In this document: positions 45,481-54,288 of the stretch, in pieces
Layout: each line of letters begins with the position of its first letter
Position numbering within the stretch: the first letter of the stretch is position 1
From: Cryobacterium sp. Y11
Lineage (GTDB): Bacteria; Actinomycetota; Actinomycetes; Actinomycetales; Microbacteriaceae
Reading direction: 5' to 3'
Assembly: GCF_002929535.1 (NCBI RefSeq)
Contig: NZ_PJJO01000050.1
Coordinates: 308-64,307, forward strand
Length of the DNA: 64,000 bases
Position numbers and translations under genes: made by a program
The notes under the pieces: model-generated
What the model saw: the letters and a program-made list of their open reading frames with translations, nothing else
Told to the model about the DNA's origin: nothing
Databases searched by the model: none

Positions 45481-45493
45481 ATTGAGTCTCAAT
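45481..45493. promoter_or_regulatory. Palindrome in the divergent amide promoter region
   Basis: ATTGAGTCTCAAT is a perfect palindrome around a central T, downstream of a TATAAT box at 45448-45453. It lies between the fmdB and transporter starts in an AT-rich stretch and may be an operator. Confidence 0.5.
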
Positions 45494-45567
45494 GTAGAGT
45501 CCCGATCGATCCGCGCCGATGTCTCCAACCGCCCGGATCTCACGGCACAACACTTCAAGGAGTTCTT

Positions 45568-45633
45568 ATGCTGAAGGTACGTCCCGACTTTTCTCGAAAA
45601 CGTCTGATCGCGCGGATCGAAGGCGCGTCATGA
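45568..45633 (+). CDS. Leader peptide of the transporter operon (21 aa)
   Basis: ATG 45568 with a strong AAGGAG site opens a 21-codon frame rich in Lys and Arg (MLKVRPDFSRKRLIARIEG). Its stop overlaps the transporter start (ATGA), and the transporter has only a weak site of its own. It looks like a leader for translational coupling. I do not recognise the peptide. Confidence 0.5.
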   Translation: MLKVRPDFSRKRLIARIEGAS

Positions 45634-46286
45634 CAGATCAACAGCAAAGTTCGCCATCCGCTACCGCCGTCGTTGTGACGGCGAGCGGTGTGCCGCTCGC
45701 CGTCATCGGTTTCGGCTTCGCGATCATCACCCTGTCTCTCTTCAACGTGGGCGCGCTCGCCGCCGGGGCTTTCTCCTTCTTTCCTATAGTGGCGATGGGA
45801 ACCGGGGGGTTGGCAATGCTCATCGGTGGCATCTGGGAGGCTCGCTCGGCGAACGTCTTCGGTGCGACCTTCGGGGTGGCGTACGCCTGCTTCTTGCTGA
45901 CGACAGGGGCCTTGCTGCAGTTCTTTGCTCCGGGTATCCGCGAAGCCGCAGGCGAGGTCGTGTTTAATCAGGCCTTCGCCGCTTATCTGCTCATCTGGAC
46001 CGTGTTCACGGCGGTGATGACGATCGGCTCTTTCTATGTCAACCTTCCCGCCCTTCTCGCCTTCGCGCTGCTGACCATCGTCTATCTTCTTGTCGGGCTC
46101 TCGAACCTCGTCACTGGTGATGCCTCCGTTATCCTGACGAGGATCGCCGGCTGGGCGGGGCTGCTCGACGGCGTGGCAGCCTGGTACCTGGGCCTTGGCA
46201 TCCTCTTGAATGTCATAAGTGGCAAAACCTTGATGCCGATGCGGCCGTACGTCCCCCACGCAGTATCGAATAGGAGAAAAGCATGA
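45630..46286 (+). CDS. GPR1/FUN34/YaaH family transporter
   Basis: The 218-residue protein has six membrane helices and the family pattern around SGVPLAVIGFGFAIITLSLFNVG (compare NPAPLGLxGF) and GGIWEARSANVFGATFG. This family takes up acetate, succinate or ammonium; transport of an amide or its product is inferred here. It overlaps the leader frame upstream and the hydrolase gene downstream (both ATGA), so the three are coupled. An extended start upstream at 45519 is open but lacks resemblance. Confidence 0.8.
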   Translation: MTDQQQSSPSATAVVVTASGVPLAVIGFGFAIITLSLFNVGALAAGAFSFFPIVAMGTGGLAMLIGGIWEARSANVFGATFGVAYACFLLTTGALLQFFAPGIREAAGEVVFNQAFAAYLLIWTVFTAVMTIGSFYVNLPALLAFALLTIVYLLVGLSNLVTGDASVILTRIAGWAGLLDGVAAWYLGLGILLNVISGKTLMPMRPYVPHAVSNRRKA

Positions 46287-47299
46287 CTACGGAATATGAA
46301 ACCTTCGAGCTCGGGGACATCCTCCTGCAATCGGGAATGACGCTTCGAAACGCCAAGCTCGCCTACAAGACCTTCGGGACACTCGATGCCGATAAAAGCA
46401 ATGCAATCCTCTTTCCCACCTGGTATTCGAGCTTCATCAGTGAGAATCAATGGCTCATCGGCGAGGGGATGGGCCTCGACCCGGCGAAATACTTCATCAT
46501 CGTGCCCGCCCTGTTCGGAAACGGCCAGTCCTCCTCGCCGAGCAATACGCCGGAGCCCAGCAACGGCCCACGTTTTCCCAACGTCACGATGAGCGACAAT
46601 GTGAGCTGCCAGCACCGGCTGGTCACCGAGCACTTCGGCATCGAGCACCTGCGTTTGGTGCTTGGCTGGTCCATGGGTGCAGGGCAGGCCTGGCAGTGGG
46701 GAGTGCAGTATCCCGAGATGATGGATGCGCTCCTTCCGTTCTGCGGCTCCTCGAAGACGGCGCCGCACAATGTCGTCTTTCTGGAGGGCGTCAAAGGTGC
46801 TTTAACGGCAGATGCGGCCTGGGACAACGGTTGGTACGACAAGCAGCCGAAAACGGGGCTCCGTGCGGCGGCCCGCGTCTACGCAGGCTGGGGATTCTCG
46901 CAGGCGTTTTACTGGAACGAGGAATGGCGCCAGTTGGGATATACCTCCCTGGAGGACTTTCTCGTCTCCTATTGGGAGGGGTTCTTCCTCGGTGGACGCG
47001 ACGCTAACAATCTTCTGACCGAGCTGTGGACGTGGCAACACGCCGATGTCGGGCTCACCCCGGGCTACGACGGAGACACGAAGAAAGCCTTGGGTGCGAT
47101 CACGGCACGGATCATCCAGATGCCCGGCATCAAGGATCTGTACTTCCCCCCGGAGGATGAGGATTGGGCCGCGCAGCACATCGCGAACAGCGAAGTGCGC
47201 CCGATCCCGAGCACCTGGGGCCATTTCGCCGGAATCGGAGCGAACCCCGTCGACACCGAGTTCATCGATAAGGCAGTGAAGGAACTGCTCGGCGACTAA
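46283..47299 (+). CDS. MetX-like alpha/beta hydrolase
   Basis: The 338-residue enzyme resembles homoserine O-acetyltransferase: LAYKTFGTLDADKSNAILF, the nucleophile elbow GWSMGAGQAWQWG and a His in WGHFAG, with an acidic residue in PPEDEDW. Typical MetX residues that bind homoserine cannot be confirmed. Such proteins accompany amidase and nitrilase genes and may be amidases or acyltransferases. GGAGAAAAGC lies before ATG 46283. It ends the transporter operon and is followed by a terminator. Confidence 0.7.
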   Translation: MTTEYETFELGDILLQSGMTLRNAKLAYKTFGTLDADKSNAILFPTWYSSFISENQWLIGEGMGLDPAKYFIIVPALFGNGQSSSPSNTPEPSNGPRFPNVTMSDNVSCQHRLVTEHFGIEHLRLVLGWSMGAGQAWQWGVQYPEMMDALLPFCGSSKTAPHNVVFLEGVKGALTADAAWDNGWYDKQPKTGLRAAARVYAGWGFSQAFYWNEEWRQLGYTSLEDFLVSYWEGFFLGGRDANNLLTELWTWQHADVGLTPGYDGDTKKALGAITARIIQMPGIKDLYFPPEDEDWAAQHIANSEVRPIPSTWGHFAGIGANPVDTEFIDKAVKELLGD

Positions 47300-47328
47300 C
47301 TCGTACCGCCGGGCAGCCCGGCGAACGC

Positions 47329-47369
47329 AGATGCGGCCTCACACCATTCGCTGTGAGGCCGCATCTTTT
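47329..47369 (+). terminator. Rho-independent terminator of the amide operon
   Basis: A perfect 15-bp stem (47329-47343 with 47352-47366), with an 8-base loop and a short T run. Confidence 0.8.
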
Positions 47370-47399
47370 CGAACGCGTGGGCTGATTCCCTTCGTGATG

Positions 47400-47790
47400 C
47401 TCCTGCGGCTGTCAATTGATGTTGGGTTTCCTTTCTCTCGTGGAGCCAGTCCCTGAATTGGGTAGCGAGGGTATCGTCTCGGTTGAGTCCTCGTTCGAAT
47501 CGGGAGAGAGTGCCGGGCCAAGTGTTGAAGTGGTGGAGCGTCGCGGAGGGTGATGTGGAGCTCCTGGCGCGTCCTGCGTAGGTTGGTGATTGAGTGCGGT
47601 TTTTGCGGGTCGGTTGGCTCACGGTAGAGTTCCCGGAAAATGTATCGTTTTAGGCAGCGCATGATTACCTTCTTGGTCTTGCATGGAGTCGCCAGGGAGA
47701 CGGCGTGGGCTGCTTCCTTCGGGTAGAATCGCGGCCGCGCAAAAGTGCCGAAGCGGGTGGCGACGTCGACGATGAAATTCGGGGAATCTG
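47400..47790 (-). pseudogene. C-terminal remnant of a transposase
   Basis: The minus strand reads TKKVIMRCLKRYIFRELYRE in one frame and FNTWPGTLSRFERGLNRDD in another. Together they look like the C-terminal end of an actinobacterial IS110-type transposase with a helix-turn-helix tail. The catalytic domain is absent and at least one frameshift is present. Confidence 0.45.
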
Positions 47791-47857
47791 CGTCAAGTTG
47801 AGTAAAAAAGGACGAGTCGGCTATCCGTAAAAACAAATGCGCATGACCAATTACCAC

Positions 47858-48448
47858 TCGTCATAATCGACAGCATCGGCGTGCGTTGTGACAAGTTGCA
47901 GGCGATATTCCACCTTGAGCTATCGCTATGCCGAACTCTAACGCCACAGATAGACCGAGGAGCCCGTGTCTAAGTCAGAATGATGGCTCATATTCGTCGT
48001 GCGGCGGCCGGAGTCGCTCCCGGTAGATTTCGGTTGGATTGCGCGACATACCGCCTCGTTCCACTGCGACATGAGCCTAGACAGAAACCGAACGCGAGAC
48101 CTGTCGCGGGTCTTGCCGGTTCTCTAAAATGTGTGTAGTCGAGCTTTCGCAACGCGTGACCATCCCGGGGGGGGGCGGCAGCGGAACATCGATTGTGAGA
48201 AAGCCGGGAGAATATCTGGGGTTGATAGCCATGCCCGGGCAAAGCACCACCTGCTGGATGATCGCCAGACTCTTGACTGCGCCGTGGTTCGCGGGTACTT
48301 TGCTGGAGCGCTCTGAACGCGCTAGCCGGGCTGCCTACCCATGCGCGGGGTCAGGCGGGGTCGACGCGAGCAGGGAACGCTGCCTCGGCCCCACGCCGCC
48401 TAGCGTCGTCGTCGACGACGAACTGCACAAAATCCTCGTCGCGGTCGC
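47858..48448. other. 590-bp stretch without a supported gene
   Basis: I see no recognisable frame. A run of nine Gs at 48168-48176 is unusual. Confidence 0.35.
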
Positions 48449-48892
48449 CTATGACGACGTCTTCGACTGTGTCTGGGGGCGGTTCTCCTGGCCAGACAGT
48501 CTGGCGAGTAGGCCGGTCGCGTTCCAAGCGTATCCCTGAGTCGCCACCCAGTCGCGGAGCTGCTTGCGGGCGTCGGCGTAGTCGCGGTGCCAGCCGAGCG
48601 GGGCCGAGCCGTGCTGGTCGGGGTCGTAGGCGCCGGGCCGGTGCAGGTGCAGCGCAGAGAGTTCCCAGACGAGTTCGGGGTGTCGATGCCAGAACGGTGG
48701 CACGACGGTTGCTGGCAGCCCGTAGGTGCGTTGCAGCCAGTTCACCCACCGGTTGCGTTCGATCCATTCAGCCTCAGCGTCGTGGGCATTGAGGAGGTTC
48801 CAGTTGATTTGATGCAGCGGTTCCGCGGTGAGCGGCCCGTCGAGGTTGTCCAGCGAGCTCTCTCCGAACGCGTCATTGTGATTGCCGAACAC
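48449..48892 (-). CDS. DUF4913 family protein
   Basis: The 147-residue product has the DUF4913 core: NWNLLNAHDAEAEWIERNRWVNWLQRTYGLP, PPFWHRHPELVWELSALHL and GWHRDYADARKQLRDWV (in parts). These proteins belong to actinobacterial plasmids and integrative elements and are of unknown function. A GTG at 48892 begins it. The N-terminal part before NWNLL is short. Its presence near the tRNA suggests a decayed mobile element. Confidence 0.7.
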   Translation of the reverse strand: MFGNHNDAFGESSLDNLDGPLTAEPLHQINWNLLNAHDAEAEWIERNRWVNWLQRTYGLPATVVPPFWHRHPELVWELSALHLHRPGAYDPDQHGSAPLGWHRDYADARKQLRDWVATQGYAWNATGLLARLSGQENRPQTQSKTSS

Positions 48893-49345
48893 TTCCTCGA
48901 CCTAGGATTTTGCCATTGCAACCATCACATCCGAAAACGGATAAGCCGGCGTGAGGCGCTTCCGCCTCGTGCAGAATCGCATTCTGCGTCGCCGGCGCAT
49001 CCCGTTCGGTGCCGGGAGTTCACCGCTGGGCCGCCCGATCCACCTGATAGTTCGTGCGCGCGAGGTCCTGGCCGATCCTCTTGGCGACGACGATAGGTTG
49101 TCCCTGTTTGATTCTCACGTGAGCGCGCTGGTCCGAGGTAATTGCGCGCGGCGTGCCACGTGCAATGAAGGAGGACGTGCGGCTTCACGACCGTGCCCGG
49201 CCGACGACCGTTCGGATATCGTTGATGACGATCGTTTCGGGTACTGGCACGCGCCGTCTCTCGGATTGACGATGTCGGGTCGACGCTCAGTGTTACGTCA
49301 CTCCGGAGGAAATGGGCAAATCAACCGGCAAATCAAATGGACACG

Positions 49346-49385
49346 AAAAAGTCCCGGTAGATCTCGCGATCTACCGGGACTTTTT
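49346..49385 (-). terminator. Terminator of the tRNA-Pro transcript
   Basis: An 18-bp perfect stem (49346-49363 with 49368-49385), with a run of five A on the plus strand that is T on the tRNA strand. It lies a few bases after the tRNA 3' end. Confidence 0.85.
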
Positions 49386-49392
49386 CGTTTGG

Positions 49393-49466
<74 letters not shown>

Positions 49467-49641
49467 CTGCTTCCACAACGCGATTTCAAGATTCGAAACC
49501 TGCGGAAGACAACTGTAAGAGCTTACCGCTTTCTAAGAGGACCCAAGAACACCTGGCTGGCGATCACCCCGCGGGTGAACCCGGTCGCCATGGCGGGGTT
49601 GTCCTTCCCTGGTGGCGTCAAAATACCGTGGCGGCTATCAG

Positions 49642-49662
49642 ACCGTCAAATAGCTTGACGGT
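49642..49662. promoter_or_regulatory. Operator of the hipBA-like locus
   Basis: ACCGTCAA (49642-49649) and TTGACGGT (49655-49662) form a perfect palindrome. Further ACCGTCA and CCGTCA half-sites follow up to the ribosome site, so a HipB-type repressor would bind cooperatively. Confidence 0.65.
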
Positions 49663-49712
49663 AATAACGCCGTCAGATTACATGAAGGTAATAAGACCGT
49701 CAGGAGGCGATT

Positions 49713-49985
49713 ATGGTGGCAGCACGAGGAGAAGTGAAAAGCATCGAGGCTCTCGGTCATATGCTGCAGCGAGGGCGCCTGGTTAGCGGGCTCACGCAAC
49801 GACAGCTCGCTGGCAAGCTCGAGACCGACCAGAAATATGTCTGGGCTGTGGAGTCGGGCAAGAACACCATCATTCTCGAGTGCATTTTCGCGATCATGCG
49901 AGAGACCGGAGTGCGGATGTATATGAAGATCGACTTCCCATCCGATGATTCTGTCGCCGACGTCAAGGACGAACCCCGTGGCTGA
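49713..49985 (+). CDS. hipB: HipB-type Xre antitoxin
   Basis: The 90-residue protein has a helix-turn-helix (LTQRQLAGKLETDQKYVWAVESGK), as in HipB antitoxins, which also repress their own operon. AGGAGG lies before ATG 49713. It overlaps the hipA remnant by 8 bp. Because the toxin is broken, it may have been kept as a repressor only. Confidence 0.85.
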   Translation: MVAARGEVKSIEALGHMLQRGRLVSGLTQRQLAGKLETDQKYVWAVESGKNTIILECIFAIMRETGVRMYMKIDFPSDDSVADVKDEPRG

Positions 49986-50645
49986 CCTGCGGGTCGAGCT
50001 CTACGGTGAGCTGGTCGGGCATCTAGTCGGGCACGATCGCAGCGAGTTCGATTTCGTCGCCAGCAGAAACGCGATTGACACTTTTGGGCTCGGCAGTAAA
50101 GTCCTCTCCGAGTCGGTGCCCTCGACATCCACGCGAATCGCAATCGGGCTGCACGTCGCCGAAATTTCTTTGCCGAGTTGCTTCACGAGGGGCAGCACTC
50201 GACAATCTCACCGCCGAGGTCCGAGGTCCGAGTTTCGACCGGCGACGTTGCTGCGGACGTTCAGGTCAGGGTCTCACAGGCCGTGAGAAACCACGACCTG
50301 CACGGCAAGAACATCAGCATGTTGCACATGCCCAATGGCACCACGTGGATCGCCCCGGCCTACGATGCTGTGCCGCAAACTCACCTCGACAGCGGCGGCA
50401 AAATGGCGCTGGCCATCAATCATAAGTATCTGCACGCCGCACTCACGATTGACGATCTCGTTGCAGAAGGCGAGGCCTGGAAGGTGCGGTCACCGCGAGC
50501 GGTCATCACCTCAGCGCTCGAGGCTGTTGACCTGTTCGTTCGCACGGAAAACTTCGTCGAGAACGCTTGCGCAGGGCTGCAGCACGACGTCTCCAGGTTC
50601 ACCAGAAATCTGCTCGATGGCCGCGCGACCGGCGACGGCGAGTAG
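49978..50645 (+). pseudogene. hipA: Broken HipA-type kinase toxin
   Basis: From GTG 49978 the HipA N-terminus is intact (ADLRVELYGELVGHLVGHDRSEFDF, FGLGSKVLSES), then a frame change and a large deletion follow. Later, from 50178, the C-terminal part appears (NHDLHGKNISMLH with the catalytic Asp-His-Asn motif, APAYDAVP, GGKMALAINHK). The ATP-binding lobe between them is missing. Kinase activity is not expected. Confidence 0.8.
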
Positions 50646-50685
50646 TTCGTGCACAACCAAGCTGCTCGCTAGGCTGAACGGCATC

Positions 50686-51453
50686 ATGCATATTCGAGAC
50701 ATTGGCGTATCGCCGCTCAAGGGTGGCCGCCACCAGCCACGGGAGAACGTTCTGCTCGCGGTTGACGGTCCAATCGGCGACCGCGACTTCGCGGTCGTCG
50801 ATCGGGATGCCGGCACAATTCTAAAGACGGTTGAGCATCCGCTTCTGGTGACGTGTGAGGCACAGTGGGTTGACGGGGTGCTTGCCGTCAAGCTCGATGG
50901 CCGCCGCGTTGCTGCGGAACCCGAAATGACGGGCGAGTATCTCGACCTGGACTACTGGGGTCGATCCACCGCCATGCACGTGGTCGCGGGGCCGTGGGCG
51001 CGAGAATTCTCGCAGCTGCTGGGGCGCAGCGTCATCCTCACGCGCAGCGTGACAGCGGGAGCCGTGGTGTACGGCGATTCCGTCACGATCAGCACGACGA
51101 GCTCGCTTGCCCGGCTGGCCGCCGAATCCGGGATCGCGGTCGATCCGCGCCGGTTCCGTTCCACCTTCACGATTGATACCGGCGACGCCGACGCGCACGT
51201 CGAAGACTCCTGGGCTGGGCGTGAACTCGAGCTGGGGGGAGCCCGACTCCTCGTGAAGGGTGGCATTCCCCGGTGCGCGGTCATCGATATCGACCCCGAC
51301 ACCGGTGCTCGCGGAACACGCCTGCTGAAAACTCTCGCCGGCTACCGGCTGCAGGCCAGCGACATTATGTTCGGCGTTTACGCCGAGGTGATCCGCCCTG
51401 GAACAGTGTCTGTCGCAGACGGCGTGCGGCTATCGACAGTGTCACCCCGCTGA
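50686..51453 (+). CDS. MOSC domain protein
   Basis: The 255-residue protein has an N-terminal beta-barrel domain (ISPLKGGRH, GDRDFAVVD) and a MOSC domain (FRSTFTIDTG, LLVKGGIPRCAVIDIDPDTG with the conserved Cys). MOSC proteins handle molybdenum cofactor sulfur or reduce N-hydroxylated compounds. The start ATG 50686 has a weak ribosome site. No Mo-cofactor genes are nearby. Confidence 0.8.
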   Translation: MHIRDIGVSPLKGGRHQPRENVLLAVDGPIGDRDFAVVDRDAGTILKTVEHPLLVTCEAQWVDGVLAVKLDGRRVAAEPEMTGEYLDLDYWGRSTAMHVVAGPWAREFSQLLGRSVILTRSVTAGAVVYGDSVTISTTSSLARLAAESGIAVDPRRFRSTFTIDTGDADAHVEDSWAGRELELGGARLLVKGGIPRCAVIDIDPDTGARGTRLLKTLAGYRLQASDIMFGVYAEVIRPGTVSVADGVRLSTVSPR

Positions 51454-51657
51454 ATTCAGTCAGCACTCTGAGCGCACGGCAATCATCGCCCGCCTTCTTC
51501 AGTCGCTCGTCGGTCAGCTGGTAGCTCACTGCCGCACCGGAATCACCGGCGGTCGTCTCACCTCACGGCACGTATCCGAGAAGCCGGCACGTGTTCCAAC
51601 CAGTGCCACGGGGGCAAACACGTGCCGCGAGGAGGCGACAAGGAGAGACGGCGCGGT

Positions 51658-52665
51658 TTAGCGGCGGATTTCTGCGTCGGCGCGCAGCCGGATCAGCCGC
51701 TGCGGGCCATCCTCTTTCAGCTCGGCTAGGTCGCTGCGCGAGGAGAGAAAGTCGGTGAAGGAACGAAAACCGAGCGGCTTCTCATTGAAGGACGGGTCCA
51801 TGCGGCGCATCTGGTTCTTGATCGTGCCCGTGTTGAGCCACTCGTCGGCATCGCCCTTGGCGTGACCGATCTGCAGCGCTCGCACCAGGAGCTCTGTGGC
51901 CAGAGTCTGTGGGTCAATGTCGTCGCCGGCCTCAGGCTCGTCTAACTGCGCGTCCTCGGTGTGCGAGAACATGGGATTAGTGGCGAACAGACGGGCCTGG
52001 ATGGGTGCCGGGTCGGGCACGGTCTCGGCGGGTTCCGGAGCCTTTCTGCTGGCCTTGGGCCTGCCAGCGGCGGCTGTCGCGGTGGCGTTGTCGATTCCGG
52101 GTAGCGAGTCGTAGTCCTCGAACTCGTCGCATGCCGCCGCCAGCGACGTGCTGGTCGACCCCGCGACACCGATGCCCACCACGAAACGACCCAGCCGCTT
52201 CGATTTCTGGGCCAAGGCGATGTAGTCGGAATCGCCAGCGATGATGATGACGTGGGTCAAATCGGGCAGCCGAAAGAGGTCTTCGACCACGTCGACGGCC
52301 AAACGGATGTCCGCACCGTTCTTGGTTCCGCGGGTGGTGGTGGTGAACAGCTGAGTCAGGTCCACAGCGCGCGACATGAGCTGGCGCTGGTAACTCGCGT
52401 TGACGGGAACGGACCAATCGGCGTAGGCACGATTGACGACCAGGGTGCCAAATGACGCCGCAAAGTCGATGATCGCGTTGAAGTCCACCGTCGCGGCGGT
52501 GAGGCGCGCGGCGATCTCGGGGTCGGCATCCGCACTCGACTTATTGAAATTGCGGATGCCGTCGCGCTGAAACGCATTGCGCCCGTGCAGCTGCTGATAC
52601 CGCGAGATGACGATGTTGTCGAAGTCGATATAGAGGCCGACGCGCGCATCGTTGGGTTCAGTCAT
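51658..52665 (-). CDS. NYN ribonuclease-like protein with LOTUS domain
   Basis: The 335-residue protein has an N-terminal NYN (PIN-like) domain with the acidic residues YIDFDNI and IIAGDSDYIAL, and a C-terminal OST-HTH/LOTUS-like domain (ATELLVRALQIGHAKG, DFLSSRSDLAEL). NYN proteins are RNA-cleaving or RNA-binding. A Pro/Ala-rich linker joins the two domains. AAGGAG precedes ATG 52665. Typical of actinobacteria and close to the usual length. Confidence 0.85.
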   Translation of the reverse strand: MTEPNDARVGLYIDFDNIVISRYQQLHGRNAFQRDGIRNFNKSSADADPEIAARLTAATVDFNAIIDFAASFGTLVVNRAYADWSVPVNASYQRQLMSRAVDLTQLFTTTTRGTKNGADIRLAVDVVEDLFRLPDLTHVIIIAGDSDYIALAQKSKRLGRFVVGIGVAGSTSTSLAAACDEFEDYDSLPGIDNATATAAAGRPKASRKAPEPAETVPDPAPIQARLFATNPMFSHTEDAQLDEPEAGDDIDPQTLATELLVRALQIGHAKGDADEWLNTGTIKNQMRRMDPSFNEKPLGFRSFTDFLSSRSDLAELKEDGPQRLIRLRADAEIRR

Positions 52666-52873
52666 GGTGAGCTCCTTAGCCACAGGCGGAAGACTCAGTT
52701 GCGATCCGGTGTGTACAGTCTGCGCCGACCGGCGGGCAGAGGGCAACTCGGTGCGTGGTCGCGCCGCTGACATTGTTAGACGCTGCCTCGCCCAATCGCG
52801 TGCCACGGCGAGGCGTCTTCCGAGGTTTGCTAGGCCGGAGATTGAGGATCTCCGTCCTCACCGTAACAGTGGG

Positions 52874-53605
52874 TTAGGGAGCGATCTGCTTGACCGGGCG
52901 CATCAGGATCTCCTGGATGAGCACGTTGGCCGGCTGCGCGAAAGCGAAGACCAGGGCCTGGGCTACGTCTTCGGACTGCATCGCTTCTAGCTGGGTGCGG
53001 CGGGTCAGGAGAGCGTCGCTGACGTTCTCGCCGAACTCGGTCCACACGGCGCCCGGTTCGAGAACCGAGACTCGGATTCCCTCCTCGCCGAGTTCTTTGC
53101 GCAGGGCATCGTGAAAGCCGACGACGGCGTACTTCGTCGCGCTGTAGACCGACCAGGTGGCTGCGCCGAATCGGCCGCCGACGCTCGAAACGGAGCAGAT
53201 CATTGCACCGGCGCGACCACGCATGAGGGGGATGGCCGCCTGGGTGCAGTTCAGCACGCCATACAGGTTTGCATCGATCATTGCCTTCCAGTCGGCGGGG
53301 TCGCTGCTCTCAAATGGTGAACTGATGCCAAGGCCGGCGTTGTTGAAGAGCAGGTCTACTCCACCGAAACGGGTCTTGATCGTGGCGAACATCGCGGTAA
53401 CGGCGGCGCTATCAGCCACATCGAGCTGCATCACCGTGGCGGAGTCGCCAAGTTCGGTGGCCAGCGCCTGCAAGCGCTCCACGCGTCGGGCGACCAGGAT
53501 GACGTGTGCACCCTCTTCGACGAGGAGGCGTGCTGCCGCTTCACCGATTCCGCTAGAGGCTCCGGTGATGACGACGATTTTTGCGGTTAGGTCCTGCATT
53601 TTCAT
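52874..53605 (-). CDS. Short-chain dehydrogenase/reductase
   Basis: The 243-residue SDR has TGASSGIG (about 14-21), NNAGLG, a catalytic Ser in SSVGG and YSATK with Tyr and Lys. NAD(P)-dependent oxidoreductase of unknown substrate. ATG 53605 has GAGAG as a weak ribosome site; ATG 53620 is a possible longer start. A TCAACTGTACAGTTGA palindrome lies 130 bp upstream. Confidence 0.88.
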   Translation of the reverse strand: MKMQDLTAKIVVITGASSGIGEAAARLLVEEGAHVILVARRVERLQALATELGDSATVMQLDVADSAAVTAMFATIKTRFGGVDLLFNNAGLGISSPFESSDPADWKAMIDANLYGVLNCTQAAIPLMRGRAGAMICSVSSVGGRFGAATWSVYSATKYAVVGFHDALRKELGEEGIRVSVLEPGAVWTEFGENVSDALLTRRTQLEAMQSEDVAQALVFAFAQPANVLIQEILMRPVKQIAP

Positions 53606-53736
53606 GGGTGTGGCTCTCATGCTCGTGATGAGGCAAGAAAGGCGACCCAGCGCTGATTCACGGGGTGGTGGAATCAAAGCACATGGCGCAGCACTACACC
53701 GGACAGGCGCTGGAGAACCCAGACTTGCGCGAATAC

Positions 53737-53752
53737 TCAACTGTACAGTTGA
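53737..53752. promoter_or_regulatory. Perfect 16-bp palindrome
   Basis: TCAACTGTACAGTTGA is a perfect palindrome in the region between the SDR and its decayed neighbour. It looks like a TetR-type operator; no TetR gene is near. Confidence 0.55.
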
Positions 53753-53796
53753 TGGCACCGGACCGTTCGTTTGCCCACAGAAATGGAATTTTCAAT

Positions 53797-54088
53797 GCCG
53801 AGAAAATTCTCGACGGACTGGGGCGGGACCTCCGGAATCCACGCGAGCGCGCTCTCCGGCTACGACGGTGTGAAAGAACTCGCCGATGCTGCGCGCAAGT
53901 CGCGCGTAAGCGTTTCGGGCGACCCGGTCGCATCCGCTGCGGTTGTCTTGAAAATTGTGGATGCCGCCGAGCCGCCACTGCGCATCTTTTTTGGGGAAGC
54001 CCCGCTCAAAATTGCACAGACGGAGTACGCGTCGCGACTGGCCGTCTGGGAAAAATGGAACGCTTTGTCCATCGAAGCCCAGGGCTGA
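53797..54088 (+). pseudogene. C-terminal remnant of an SDR related to the one at 6181
   Basis: The frame reads FSTDWGGTSG, VVLKIVDAAEPPLRIFFGEAPLKIAQTEYASRLAVWEKW (in parts), which matches the C-terminal third of the SDR at 6181-6999 (PPLRIFFGKAPLDIATKDYESRL). The Rossmann part and start are missing. Confidence 0.75.
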
Positions 54089-54288
54089 ACGAAAGAACAA
54101 TGAAGTAATGCAAATCTCGCAGTGGGCGTCGTCGGGGGGCCGCCGAAATCATAACGAGGGTCGGTGCCATGCGGGCTCCACAAGCACGTCAGCGACGCGG
54201 CCTTGCTCCGGAATTATCGGCAGCGATCGGGTCTACCCATAATTGAGCCAAGGCACCGGGCCAACGATCGGCGGGAGATACTGGAGGG

